From Rapana venosa (lineage: Eukaryota > Mollusca > Gastropoda > Neogastropoda > Muricidae), in NCBI GenBank assembly GCA_028751875.1, contig CM054141.1:74909575-74973574 (forward strand): a stretch of 64,000 nucleotides of DNA, written 5' to 3'. A program made the position numbers and the translations under genes. Each line of letters begins with the position of its first letter. Within the stretch, counting starts at the first letter, position 1. The notes under the pieces are model-generated. The model had not been told where the DNA came from and made no database searches. It saw nothing but the letters and a program-made list of their open reading frames with translations. Below, in pieces: positions 24,718 to 37,569 of this stretch.

Positions 24718-26686
24718 TACCCCCCATCTTTAGACCCCCCATTTTTTTTTGGAAAAAATTTAGAGATAGGGGACAAAATTCCCTTTTTTTTTTTGTGTTT
24801 GTTAAAAAAAAATTTCCCTTTTTAAAAAAATTTTCATTTTTATGTCCCAAAAATGCTATAAAAAAATTTTGGCTGCCCTCCCTATCTGGGTTTTTTCAAA
24901 TTCTATTTTTTTTTAGGGGGTTGGGGGGCAGGTTACGTTCAAAAAGGGAATGCCAAACCATTTTTAAAACTCTTTTTTATATTTTTTTAATTTTTTTTTT
25001 TTTAAAGAGCTTTTGCCGGGGGCCGGGTCTCTTGCAAAACCCAGGTTTAAAGGAATTAAAAAGGGCCCCCTGGAAGGTTGTGAAAGTGAAGAAAGGGAAC
25101 CCTTGTATCCATTTTAATTCTATGCCCAAACCGCACCACTGAAAAACGGGGCCCAAAAATTTGCCCCCGGGTTTTTTGTTTTGGGGGGGTTTGGGGCATT
25201 GGTGTTTTGTGGCAAGGAACCCCATTCCCCCAGTGTCAGTGTTTGGTTTAAAAATTTGGGAAAAAAAAACCCTGTGCCCAAGGTTTTCCAGACCAATACT
25301 AAAGCGCGTGTTTTTTGTGGGGCCCCCTTTTGACTGCGGGGAAAAACCCTGGGGACGGGAACCCTAAAGAGTTCCCGTCCACTCACGGCTCCCAAAGTCC
25401 CCTTTTTTCCTTCCAGCCTGGGTCTTTCATAAAATTTAATTCCCTTCATTTAAGGTTTTTAAAAAGGAAAAGTCGGAATCCCTTTATTTGAGGTTTCCTT
25501 TGGTGTAGAACAGGGCACAGACTTTACAAGCTTTCAAGGGAAGTTAAAAAAGCATTGCATTTCAGTTGTATTAATGAAGTAAAACCACACGGGCCCATCA
25601 TGATCATGTGAAGACAAAACCCTTTGTGATGCGTGGGGCCCTCCCTCCTTGGTGAAGTTAAAGAGGTTGTAAAGCCCCGTGATCTTGAAAAATAATGAAA
25701 CTCACAGTTCTGTTGACAGAACAAAAGGTTTTAAAATTTTTTTGGGCTGTTGTTGCAGATACATGCTGAAAAATTTCCCCCCACCCTTTTTCCACCCTGC
25801 GGAAACACAGCATTGCCCCCCCCCTGAATTTTTCACCGCCCAAAGGCCCGATTTATGAGGGGTTTGGGAAAGCCCCGTTGAGAGGTGTGAAGGGCAGGGC
25901 TAGGGGAAAGGGTTTAGTGCATGGGTGAAATGTTTGTTTTATTGCGGGTTCCTTTTTTTAATAAAACTCGGGATCTTTGTCATTAAAATTGGTTTTTTGC
26001 CCGTTATCTTTCATTAGAAACCTTTTCTGTTTTTGTCAATAAACAGGAAGTGGATAGCAGGGAAAAATTCATCATCATCTTTACTTCCAGAAAAAATGAT
26101 CAACAAAAACCAGGAAAGTTAACCCAAAACCCAAGGGAAATCTATTTTTTCTGAATTTGGGCAGTGGTTATTTTCCCAAAAAACTAGAAAATTTTATTAA
26201 TTTTTTGGCTCCTTTTATTCCTTTTTTTTAGTAAAATTTCAAATTTTTAAACATGGTTTTTGGTTTTCCAAGAGGGGTTTGGGCTGGCCCGAGGAAAGTT
26301 GGTAAAAAAAGGGAATTTAAAATTTTTTAGAAATAAAAATTTTCTTTGGGGAGCCTTCCCTGAGCAAACCCCAGGCAAAGAAGTTGACAGGATGATCGTG
26401 TTCACAGTCATGAAAAAATACCCCCTGCCCAAAAAGAGAAGATGAGGAAGTTTAACAATTCCCGTGGCCCCTTTTTTCAATTTTTTTTCACTCCATAAAC
26501 ATTGGATGGGGGCTTGCCCTACGTTTCTTTGAACAAGGTAAAACCAAAATAAATGTTTATGTGAGGGCGGGGCTTTAAAAACTGCCCTAAACCCTATTTT
26601 GTAAGGGCTTTTGGAATGTTTTTAAAAGTTTTGCATAAAATGAAAGCCGAAGGCTACTCCAAATTTTTGTGAGAAAGGGAAGAAAC
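24718..26686. repeat. Homopolymerised member of a direct duplication
   Basis: A degraded copy of 21323-23131 in the same orientation. Isolated bases have been changed to match their neighbours and runs lengthened, so the offset drifts from about 3398 to about 3555. Frames here are unreliable. Confidence 0.88.
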
Positions 26687-27445
26687 TGAAATTGTTCCGA
26701 TTCACTGTTCATGGTCCCGTTTAAACCCCCAGGGTCGTAGGGGGCGCTGCATGGTGGGACGAAAGGTGGAACCCGCTGGGTCCCCTTTTGCGGCCGGTGT
26801 GGGCAAGTGCCCCGGGTGACACTGAAGTCCCCCCCTGTCCCAAACACGGGGTGTCGTCGGCCCCCTTTTTCCCTGTCTGCCCCTCTTCTTTTTCCCCCGG
26901 GGCTTTTTCCCGCAAAGGGTGGTCCCTTTGCAAAATCCTTTTGAGCGTGTTACGTGCCTTACTTATCTGAGTTTCCTTTTTTTTCGCCGTGGTCAGTAGG
27001 TCTTTTATAGTTTCCCCCCAACCCCCTTGAGGATCATTTGCGGACTTCCCCCTTGGTGACATGGGCCTTGTTTTGAGTTTCCAAGGACCTTTTTGGGCAT
27101 CTCATTTTTACTGCTTTGGAAACCCCTTTTGTAGGTCTTTTTCGTTCAGTTTTCCCTGCCTCCAAAGCCCTTTTAAAACAGATTGAGGTGGACTAGCCCA
27201 GTTTTGTAAATTTACCCTTTGGGTTTCCCAAAAGGGATGTTTCTGTCTTTTCCCCTATGGTCTTAAATTTGCCCCTTGCTGCTGCCCCGTTTGTGCCCCC
27301 TCTGCTAGGATTTCGGGGTCTTCGATCCCTCCTCCCCTTATGTGGCCCCCAAGGTACTTGAAATGGTCCCAAAAAATCTCCCAGTTCTTTTCCGGGTGAG
27401 GGGTGATCTTTTGGGGGTATTGGCGGGGACTGTTTGAAAGGGCCA
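26687..27445 (-). pseudogene. LINE 3' half (post-RT to C-terminus), inverted segment
   Basis: Minus-strand remains of the region downstream of a LINE RT catalytic motif. In order: FKYLGG (27362-27345), P-E-I-L (near 27317), a met-arg-cys codon triplet (27105-27097) as in the conserved EMRCYRR-type motif, a HVT..EVR segment (about 27065-27040), and a basic G.RRRGRQ-type C-terminal stretch (about 26900-26850). All are frameshifted. It ends at 26687, exactly where the preceding duplication stops. Together with 27446-28652 it makes up nearly one continuous element, broken in orientation. Base quality is poor, so frameshifts may be artefacts. Confidence 0.62.
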
Positions 27446-28652
27446 AAAGGGAAGGGCCAAGGAGGAAATGGTTCGAGAAACAATGTACAAATCGAAAAAG
27501 AGCCTGACAAAAGGGAAAAATAGCAGAAGGCCCTACCCGATTGTGAAAAGCTTTTACCAAACCCGAAACAGGCAAGGGGTCCCCAGTAACATCCAGGAAA
27601 AAAGAGGAATTGGCCCCAAAAGAAAAGGGGGAAATGTTTTGGCCCGGGTGGACGGGAAAACTGTTCCCCCAAAAATCTACAATCATCAGACGCTGGGGAA
27701 CCCCCGCGTACTTTTTAAGCCAAACCTCAAACGAATTTAAAAACAACTTCCCAAATTTTTTCCGCGGGAAGTAGAAGTTTCAAAATTTTTTTGGAAAAAA
27801 CCCTTTTTTAAGAAAAAGGAAAATCAGCCGGAATCCGACAACATCCAGCAGAAATGATCCCAAACCAGGAGAAGGGAGTGACAGACATCCTTACAAGTAT
27901 CTGCAAAAAAAGATCTGGAGACCCCCGGAAAAGTGGCCTAACCATGGACCAACACTCCCTCAAACACTCTCCCCAAAAAAAGGGAAAACTCCCAGCAGGC
28001 CAAAAAATTTCAAGGGCAATCAGCCCCATAAGTCATCCCGTTTAAAAATCATTCCCCGAAAAATGAAACCTGAAAAAGGGTGAAAAAAACAGGCAGAAGA
28101 GATCATCGCCGAAAAAGAAAGGCCGGTTTTCCCCCCCAAATTTGAAGCACCACAGAACAGATAATTTAACCTGAAGGGTTCTGGGGTGAGAAAAAACAGC
28201 CAGCATCAACAAAACATCTTCCCCGTCTTCATTGATTTTAAGAAGGCCTTCGATAGAGTATGGCATGACGCTCTGTGGGCCACCATGAACAAATTCAACA
28301 TGGGCCAGAAGCTGATCCACACCATCAAGGAACTCTACTCAAAGGCCACCAGTGCAGTACTCGTACAGGGCACGGTAGGGGAATGGTTCCGTACCTCAGT
28401 TGGGGTCCGACAGGGATGTCTGCTGTCGCCGACACTGTTTAACATTTTCCTGAACGCATCATGACTGACGCCTTGGAAGACCACACAGGCACAGTCAGCA
28501 TTGGAGGGCGAACAATCACCAACCTCAGGTTTGCCGATGACATTGACGGTCTGGCAGGAAATGAAGAGGAACTGGCCAACCTAGTGAAGCAACTGGACGA
28601 AATATCCTCACGATACGGCATGGAAATCAGCGCCGAGAAAACCAAGCTCATG
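27446..28652 (+). pseudogene. LINE reverse transcriptase half, nearly intact RT core
   Basis: Plus-strand RT of the type common in invertebrate LINEs. In order: an IVKS.....R.RQ segment (about 27535-27575), VTDILTSICKK (27878-27910), FIDFKKAFDRVWH with the first catalytic Asp near 28234, GVRQGCLLSP (28402-28431), a one-base frameshift at about 28452 inside the conserved FLERIMTDALEDH stretch, RFADDIDG with the YADD-type aspartates near 28533-28541, and AEKTKLM ending at 28652. Homology stops there, just short of the FKYLG motif that opens the oppositely oriented neighbour. The 5' endonuclease is absent. From 28186 on, the sequence is clean. Clade not assignable by eye. Confidence 0.85.
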
Positions 28653-28800
28653 TATCTGATACTTGAAGATAAATCCATAAATGAACTAAAAGATAAATAG
28701 CGAATACAAAATACTGATGGAGATTTATCACTTACACACCTCAGCCTAGGTCAGATGAAGAAAGGAAAAAGAAATGAAATGGAGAAGCTAAAGGGAGGTA
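28653..28800. other. Short clean unassigned sequence
   Basis: Clean AT-rich sequence after the LINE homology ends. It could be the genomic flank of the insertion. No motif recognised. Confidence 0.4.
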
Positions 28801-31800
28801 ATCTGTATGAATAATGTTGGGGATAACTGTTCAATTGGGGCGGTTATTTTCATTATTTTGAGTGCTGATTTTTCAAACCCCCCCCCCCCCCCCCCCCCAA
28901 AATAAAAATCCATAAAATTTTGGGGGGCTTTTGCCCTTTTTTTCAGGGAAAAACCTTGGGCAATTTTAAAAGAAGGCAGAAACCATTTCCCCTTTTTTGT
29001 TAAAAACTTTTCCTTCAAAGAAAAATGGGTTTTTAAAAATTCGGGGGAGTTTTTGGTTGGAAAAAAGAATTAAAAAAGAATGAAAAATTAAGATTTTTTA
29101 AAAATTTTCATGGAATTTATAAAGCGCTTACTTGAAAAAAATTTTTAAACCCCTTTTCCCCCCCCTTTTCGCCAACCATGTTTCCTGGTTCCTCCCCCTT
29201 TTCAGGGGGGGTTTACCCCCTTTTTTAACCGGAGAATTTTTTTAAAAAAAAATTTTAACAAATTGTAAATTACAAAAACACCCCTAAAGCTGGCCCAAAA
29301 TTTAACCCCGGTTTTTTTGGGTTTCAAATTTTTTAAATTTTTTACACGGGGTTTTTGGCCCCAACCAAAAACCAAAATGGGGTTTTTAACTGGGGGCCCC
29401 CCGGCCCGCCTTTTGGGGGGGGGAAAAAGGTGGGGGTGGGGTTTGGTTTTAATCAAGGGAAAAGGGCCCAGAAATTGCGGTTTTAATTTTGAAACCGAGG
29501 GTTTTTAGGGGGAATTTTTTAAAAAGGGGTTGAAAAAAATCCCCCCTTGGTTGGGTTTAAAAACAATGTAGGGGTTTTTGCGGGAAAAAAGGGGAAGAAA
29601 AAGGGAGGGGGCGGGGGTTTCCCGGGCCCCTTTCCAGAAACAGGGAAAAAAAGGAAAACCACCGGCCAACCCCGTTGGATTTTTGAAAAACTAAAAAAGG
29701 AAATTTTTTAAGAACAAAGGGTTTCTGCCCGGCAAAACCCGGGAGGGAAACGGGGGGGAAGGGAAAAAGGTTTTTCAAATGGGGAAAAAAGACAATTCAC
29801 AGAGGGTAGGGAAAGGTTTGCTTTTCTTTTTGTTTTGGGGGAACCAAATTTGTAAAAAGAGGTATCAAAAAATTTATGTTTACCCTCGGGTGGCCCCCAA
29901 AGGAGCCGAAAAAGGGTGGAAAAAAAAGGAAATTTTTTTGGTAAGGGGGAAAATAAATGGGGTTTCTCAGATTTTTTCTTTCTGGGGAAATGTTCTTAAA
30001 AAGATGGTTATTTTTTAAAAAGGGGATTTTTTTGGGGGGGGGTTGGTAAAAAGTTTTTTGTTGGGTTTTTGTTAAAAGAAGTTAGAAAAAATAATTTGGG
30101 AAAATTTTGGAAAAAAGGGAAAACTGAAATTTTTAAAATATTTTAAACGGTTTAAAGTTCCGGGTTTTTTTTAATTTAAAAAAAGAGAACCCGGTTGCTT
30201 TTTTCACCCAATTTTTATGGGGGGGGTTTTTCTTCCCGTTTTTTTCCCACCCCCAACCCCTTTTTAACGCTCAACCCGGGGTGTTGGCCTTTCCCGGATT
30301 CCTTCCTTTTTTCTTTGTTTTTTGGGGGGGGGGTTTTACCCATGCTGATATTTCATTTATGTGTTTTTGTAAGGGTTTTGGGTTTGGGGGGCCCGTGTAA
30401 GATTTAGGAATTTTAGGTATAATTTTAGAGTGTCTGAAAAATTTTGGGTGGCGGTTTTAGGTGTGAGGTTGGGGGCAGTACAAAAACAACCCCCTTTTGG
30501 AAAAACTGTTTCCAGAAAGTTCACACCCCGGCCTTTCTCTTCCCTGACAGGTTGGGGTTTCAACGTGGGGTGTGTGTGTGGTGTTGTGTGTTCACACACA
30601 GGTTTTGCTTTGTTTGCCCAAACCCAAAAAAGTGCGGAGGGAAAGGAGTTAACCAGTTTTTTTTTTGGGGGGGGAAAAAAAACTTCCCTCCGAAAAGGGG
30701 TCCCGCCTGGAATGAGGTGCAAAAATGTTGTACCCCCCAGATGCTGAAATGACGCCCGTGTTGACTTTAGCTTTACTGCCCACCTCACCTTCTGCTCCGT
30801 TTTTTGGGCAAGAAGGGGGTTTTCTCTTGTGAAAATTGGGGGAAGTTTGTGGGGTCATGTTTTTGGGGAAAAGGGGTTTTCCCTATTTTTTGGGGGTTTG
30901 TTTGAAAGGGCACTGTTTTCTAAGCCGCAGCAAGAGTCGTAGGGAAAAAAATTTTCCCCCCCAAAAAAGATTTTAAAAACCATGTGCGGCTTTTATCCCA
31001 AATTTAAAAAAGTTCAAAGGGAACAGGATTTTGAAAATTTGCCATCCGTAGCAGTCATTTTTGTGTCAGGTTTTTGGTTGTTCCAGACCCCACTTTTTCC
31101 AGGGTTTAAAAAAAATTTTTTCCCTTAAAGTTGTCTTGTAAAAACCAAAAGGAAAAAACCCAATTTTTTCCAGACACATTTTCCAAAATTCACCTTTTTC
31201 TTGTTTTAAAAACCGGAAAAAAAAAAGCCTTTTTTATCCAGGGTTTCCCCTTTTTCCGGCAAAGCTGATTTGCTGCTTTTGGCCCAAAAACCCTAATTTG
31301 GTTTTGGGGTTTAACCCCCTTTGGGGGGCTGACCAAACCCTTAAAGTCTTTTAAAACATTTAGATTTGCTTTAAAATGAAAATCGAGCGGCAATTTGGGC
31401 TGCAACACCTTTTTTTTTGGGGGAAAAATTTAAAGGAATATTAAGCTTGTAATTTCATTTAAATGCCAAAATGATGGAAACGATCTTGGGAAAAGCACAA
31501 CTTAAACCCAGCAAGGTTTATGATCTAAAGAGATGTGTGTTTTTCTGGGCAAAGAAAGGGAAAATGAAGCCAAAAACCTTTCCTAGGAGGCTTTCCCTTG
31601 TATAAAACCCAAAGGGGAATGGCCCCCCAAAAACCCAGAAAATTTTGGGTTTTTAAATTTCCCTTTTTTGGTAGGGGGAGGGAAAGTAAAAATTTATGGG
31701 GAAAATTTTGCTCGTAATTTTTGGTTTTTTACACGGTGGAGGAAAAATTGGTTTCCCCTTTTTTTTTTTTTGGGGGGACCCCCGGTTTTTTTTCTTTAGG

Positions 31801-34800
31801 GGAAAGTTTTTGTTTGTTTTTTAAGGATTCTCTAATTTTTTCGTCTTTTTTCCTGCTGTTTAGTTTTGCAACATTTGGGTTTCCTAAAAAACCGTTTTTC
31901 AAGGGGATTTAAAAAGGGTTTTTAATCGTTTCAAGAAAGAAAAAAGGGGTTTGGCACAAAAAGGGGATAAGTGATTAGGATGACATTTGGAAGAGAAAAT
32001 TTTTGGTCCCCAAAATGTGGAAAAACTGAAATTTTCAGTTTGGGGCAACCAAATTTGTTTCACCCGGTTGTTTTAAAAGGGGCAAACCCCTTTTTGAACG
32101 GGTTAACTGGGGCTTTTTTTTTTGTTTTTTCCCGAAGGGAAAGAAAGGCCCAAAAAGGTGGTTGCCTTTTTTTTTTTTTAAATTTTTTTTTACCCTTTTT
32201 AAAAATTAAGTTTTTTTAAAGATTTTATTTAGTAAGGGGCAAGGTTTTTTTCTGTCATCTGATTTTAGTTGGGTGGAGGGCGGGGGCTTTGGCCCCCTTT
32301 GGCCCCCCCCCTTTTCCCTATTTCAGTTTTTTACCCATGTTTTCTCTAGGGGCCCAGGCCCGTACTCCCCCATGTTTCAGGGTTTGGATGAAGGGTTTCC
32401 AGCCTGGTAGAGATGTCTACAGTTTAGACATGGGCCCGGGTCAAAAAAAGCTGACATTGCGGGGTTACTGAGAAACCAAGAAGAGGACTGGGAATCAAAA
32501 TAGAAGCTGTGAAAAAAAAGGGGGATGGGGAAAACGGGGTGTTTTTGGGGCTTTCTTTCTGTACAGTGCCTGGCCCTTTTGGGGGTGGATGGGTTGGGTT
32601 ATTTTAATGTGATGAGCAAACCCCCCCATTTGGGCTTTTATTCATTCAAAATTGGGGCTTTTTGTGATATACTTTCAAAATTTTGGGGGGGGATCTCCCA
32701 AAGGGTTTTCAGTCATAAAAAGTGTCAGCTTTTTTTGTCCGGGGGGTGGTGTGTGTGCTCTCATGCCCAAACCCAAAACATCAAAGGTTTAGTGTGTTGG
32801 TTGTGCAAAACCACACCACACTGTTTTGGATATGTGTTGGCCCCCCCTAAATTCCCACCAAAACAGTCCCCCACCCCCACACACAAATGTTGTAAAAATT
32901 TTTTCACTGGGGGTTTTTCAGTTTTAATTTCCAAAAAAAATCAATCCCTTAAACCCCCAGGCCCGGGGGTGTATTGGTTTTAGAGAAGTGGGGAGGGAGT
33001 TCCCTTTGGGGGTTTGGGCAGCCCTATAAGGTTTAAAATTTTCCCCTAGGGGTGGGGGGGGGAAACGGAAGGGGGAAAAAAAACAAACAAACCCCCCCTA
33101 CCCTTTGGGAAAAGGGGAAAAAACGACTGTCGGCCCCCGCCCTTTCAAAACCCCAGAGGTTTAGTTGCTTTTGCAGAAAACGCAAAAATACTCCCCCCCA
33201 CAGATTGGACTTTTAAAAAAAAAAAAACTTTAAAAAAAAAAATTTTTTAAAAAAAAATTGAAAACCCTCACGTTTACAAAAATGAAAGACCTTTTAAAAT
33301 TTGCTTGTCAAATTGAAAAAATGGTTTTTCCCTTGGGGGCAATTGTCTGCCCTTTTTCTATTTTCCACAAAGCCCAAAACCAAACCCCCAGGGTTGTTCA
33401 GACAGGGAAAAACTTTTCCCAAGGGAAAAAAATTTACTTTTTTTAAATTGACAAAAATTTTTTTTTTTTTTTTTTAAATTTTTGAAGTTCAAACAGGCAG
33501 TTAAACAAAGAAGGTTAGGGCCAAATGTCAGGGGGAGTATCTTGCTGTTACCAGGGCAATTTGGGGTTTTGGGGCCCTTTCACCAAAAAAGGAAAAATTC
33601 CCAGAAACCCCCCCCCCCAGGAAAATGGGCCGGCAAGTTGGTTGCAAATTCAAAAAAAAGTTTTTCCCCAAATAATCTAAACAGAACGACATCACCCTTT
33701 TCCCGATTGCCCCCAAATTCAAAAAAAAAACTTTAATTCCTTTAAAAACAAAAAAACCCGGGAAAATAGCCCCTTTGCCACGATTGCACTTCACTTGTAA
33801 AATTTTCTCTTTTTCCCGAGCCTTTTTTCCCCCACGTGGTTTTAAAAACTGCCTTGCTGGAAGGGAAAGTTTTTGGAATCAAAATTTTTTGTTTGAAAAA
33901 TCTATCAAAGAAAAATGTCCCCTTAATGTTATTTTCGCAATTTTGGTCCCTGATTTTAATTTTCCCAAGTTCACTTTAGGTGGGTTTGGGACATTATTAC
34001 ATTGTACATCGACTTTGGTCCCGAGTAAAGTGAATAGTTTAAAAGAATGGAAACCAATTTCTCTTTTATTTGTTCCAAAAAAGTTTGATTTGAAAGTAAA
34101 TAAATAAGGTCCCCTTTCCCCCAAAAGTTGAAGAGATGCTTTCTTTAAAATTTTAAATGTTTTTCAAATTTTTATTTTTTTTTGTTTGATGTGGAAAGCA
34201 AAAATTAAAAAGGTATTTTTAACGATTGGAAAAAAATTAAATACGCGAAATGTTTAAACATGACGAAAAAAAGGGGAAAATCCATGCCTGGTTTTCTACA
34301 TAAGCAAACTGACCTCTGGGGTGGCTGGTGGGGGGGCCTGACAAACTCCCTTTTTCCCCAAAAAGAGAAGATTGACGTCAGGCGTACAAGGAAAACCCAA
34401 TTTCCCAAAAATTTAAAAATGAAAAATTTTTGCTTTTACTTTACTTGTTGGGATCATGGGTAGGACAAACTGGAATATTTTGAAAAAAAAAGAGATTGGG
34501 TTTTTTCTTACCTGTCATGGGAAAAAAAACACATGGCAAACAACACATTTTTAAAACTTGATAATGGAAGAAGATACTTTCAAAGCCCCTTCACACATCT
34601 TGAAATAAAAATTGGGGCCCAAATGACTGGTCAGCTTTTCCCCCATACTTTCAGGTTGTTACCCCGGGTGTCCTATAAGCCACACCACCCCAAATTTTGG
34701 AGAAAGGGGGTTTTTTAAAAGGCATTTTTACTTAGGCCGCAAAATGAACTGGTGGGGAAAGTTAGGGACTGGGGGGCGCCAACATTTAATCCAAAATTTT

Positions 34801-35099
34801 CTTAAAGAAACCCCCCTTTCTTGCCTGGGGCTTTTTTTGGGTTTAAAACCCTTGAACTCTTTTGGGGTCCCCAACTTTTAACCAAAAAAGGCCACCAGCC
34901 AAACGTTTGAAAATGGTATTTAAACCTTGTTTAAAAAAAGTTTCCTCAATTTTCAGGCCCCTTTTAGTAAATAAGCTTTTTTAAAGGGAAAAAAGGTTGT
35001 CCCTTTTTTTTTTGGGTTGATTTTTTTGGGGGGTTTGTTTTCCTTTTTTTTTTTTGGAAAGGGGGGGGGTCTTTTAAAAATTTGTTTGAAATTTCTAAC
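28801..35099. other. Homopolymerised low-quality region, no gene readable
   Basis: About 6.3 kb with pervasive runs of A, T, G or C and few isolated bases. Frames up to 152 codons occur but their products are Phe/Gly/Lys/Pro strings produced by the runs. The last part probably continues the inverted-repeat arm, whose clean partner would lie beyond 64000. Confidence 0.7.
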
Positions 35100-35869
35100 C
35101 CCCATATTCAAACCAAATATTTTTTCTTCACCCAAAAGCCTTTTGAAAAAATTTATTCCTTTTTAACAACTATTTAAAACAGGATTTCACTTTAGGGTAA
35201 AACCTTTCCTTTTTTTTAAAGGGATACTTTTTTCCATTTAAATCTTTAAAAATTTTTTTTTAAACACAGGTAAGGGGTGGGATCCATAATACTGAAGAGC
35301 CCTTTGGGTATTCCCCCATAGCTACAATATTCAAAAGTTAAAAACCTAACATTTAAAAATGCTTACAACTGTATAAAAAAAAAAAAGGTCCCACCTACCC
35401 GTGGGGTCTCCAGGCCTGGTTGCCAGATCTCTCCCGCAGTGGAGTTTGACCTCCCGGCGGGCGGAGACCCGCAGCCGTAAGGACTTCCGGGCCTGGGCCC
35501 CTTCCTTCCCCCCCATTCCCCGATGAGGGGGTTTGGTTTTCAAATTTTTTGCCCTTAAAAAATGTTCGGGTTGGGTTTTTTTTCTTTTCCTTGTATATTG
35601 CCCGGACAGTGTTTTTGGGCATCTTATTCATGATTTGTTGCCTTGCTAAGTGGTGTTTTGGGCCTTTTGGCCTTTTCCATGTATCAGTTTTCCCCGTGAC
35701 CAGCTGGCGTTTTTGGGGATCTTGGACCTTGTCATCAGTCTCCCGCTAAACCCACTCTGTTTTTGAAAACTCTTCACCATGTCACTTGCCTTCCTCAGTT
35801 TTTCTGTTGTGGCCATTGCTACCCTGCAAAACAGCCCGCCCTTTTGAACCCCGGTGTTTTGGCACTCTG

Positions 35870-36290
35870 TCTCCATGTCTCAGTCTCCTTGCTGACCCTG
35901 GCTGTTGGGGGGCACTCTTTCTACCATGTCATCAGTCTCCCTTGCTGCCCAGTTGGCTGTGTGGCATTGTTCTGTTGGCGACTCGTCTACATGTCATCAG
36001 TCCTGCTTGGGCTGGACAGCTGGCTGTCTTGTTTGGCACCTCTGTCTACCATGTCACTCAGTCTGCCTTGCTGGCCAGATGGCTGTGGTGGCTCATCTGT
36101 CTACCATGTCTCATCAGTCTGCTTGCTGGCCAGATGTCTGTTGTGGCACTCTGTCTACCATGGTCATCAGTCTGCCTTGCTGGCAGCTGGTGTTGTGGCA
36201 TCTCTGTTTCCATGTCATCAGTCTGCTTGCTGACCGCTGGATGTTGCTGGCATCTCTGTCTACCATGTCGCATCACTCCTCCACAGGGCC
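35870..36290. repeat. Minisatellite, ~54-bp unit, ~8 copies
   Basis: Units contain ctctgtctaccatgtcat, cagtctgccttgctgg and ctgttgtggca in that order. The right arm has only about two copies (63350-63440). Open frames through it are repeat artefacts. Confidence 0.85.
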
Positions 36291-36819
36291 ATCGTCACAG
36301 AGCGGCCAGCTTGTCAATGACTGAAACAACCCTGGACATGGGCTGATGTCTGTTTTGCAACAGAGCCACACCAGGCACTGTCCCGATTGTGTGAGATCTT
36401 CAGGTGAAGTAGTTGAAAGAGGTGAAGACAAGGACACTGCTTCAGGAAAGGGGCTCTGCTTGTCAGCAATGCCGACCTGTCCTTCTGTCACTGACGGAGA
36501 CTCTGGTAGTGCTGCAGACTCACATGCAGCATCTGCAGGCAGCGGACAACGTGTTTACCCGACCATGCTGGAGCCCACTGCAACGACAACAACAAGCAAC
36601 TAGTGATGTCGGCGAAGGAAAAATGGACGCTGAAAAATACCTGGTGAGAAAAAATCCTCTGACGACCATGCTCTTCACGGTAACATCTGAACATCCTCCT
36701 CCTGATAAAGCAGTATCCTAATTAACGCACGATAGGACCCTTGCAGCAGCTTGGTTGGGGGTTCCTGTTTGTTTTTGTACAGGCCAGAAAGCCAAGTTGG
36801 TTCAAAGAGGCTGGCAGAT

Positions 36820-37565
36820 CTGCATTCCTGTGCCTTGATTGCTCTGTGTGTGTATTACACACTGACACACACTGAAATGCAGATCATCAGTGTCCTGTGC
36901 CTTGCTTTGCACTGTGTGTATATACACAACTGACACACACAGACACAACAGATTCAATCAGTTGTTCCTGTGCCTTGCTTTGCACTGTGTGTGTATACTC
37001 ACTGACACAAACACACAACAGATCTTCAGTGTCCTGTGCCTTGCTTTGCACTGTGTGTGTATAACAACACTGACATACACACACACACACCTCCGCTCGA
37101 CCACACACACAGCAGATCATCAGTGTCCTGTGCCTTGCTCTTTTGCCACTGTGTGTGGATACACACTGACACACACACACAGCAGATTTCGATCAGTGCC
37201 TGTGCCTTGCTTAGCACTTGTCTTGTGTGTATAACACCTCGACACACACACCACACACACACAATACAGATCATCAGTGTCTGTGACCTTGCTTTGCACT
37301 ACTGTGTGTGTATACACACTGACACACACACCACAGATTCATCGCAGTGTCCTGTGACCTTGCTTTTGCGTCCACTGTGTGTGTTATAGACACACTGTGG
37401 ACACAACACACTGCCAGAATATCAGTGTCCTGTGCCTTGCTTTGCACTGTGTGTGTATACACACTGACACACACACACAGCAGGAAATCATTCAGTGTCC
37501 ATGTGCCTTGCTTTGCAACTTGTGTGTGTTATACACACTGACACAATCACACACTAGCAGATCTC
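36820..37565. repeat. CA satellite, ~72-bp unit, ~10 copies (first block)
   Basis: Each unit reads cagatcatcagtgtcctgtg, ccttgctttgcactgtgtg, then a gtgtatacac palindrome and (CA)n. The units are imperfect. The same satellite resumes at 40440 after a LINE, and in the right arm it is one block at 62440-62835. Confidence 0.9.
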
Positions 37566-37569
37566 GGTT

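Noticed and set aside
28801..35099. Frames up to 152 codons
   Set aside because: The region is homopolymerised; codons cannot be trusted.
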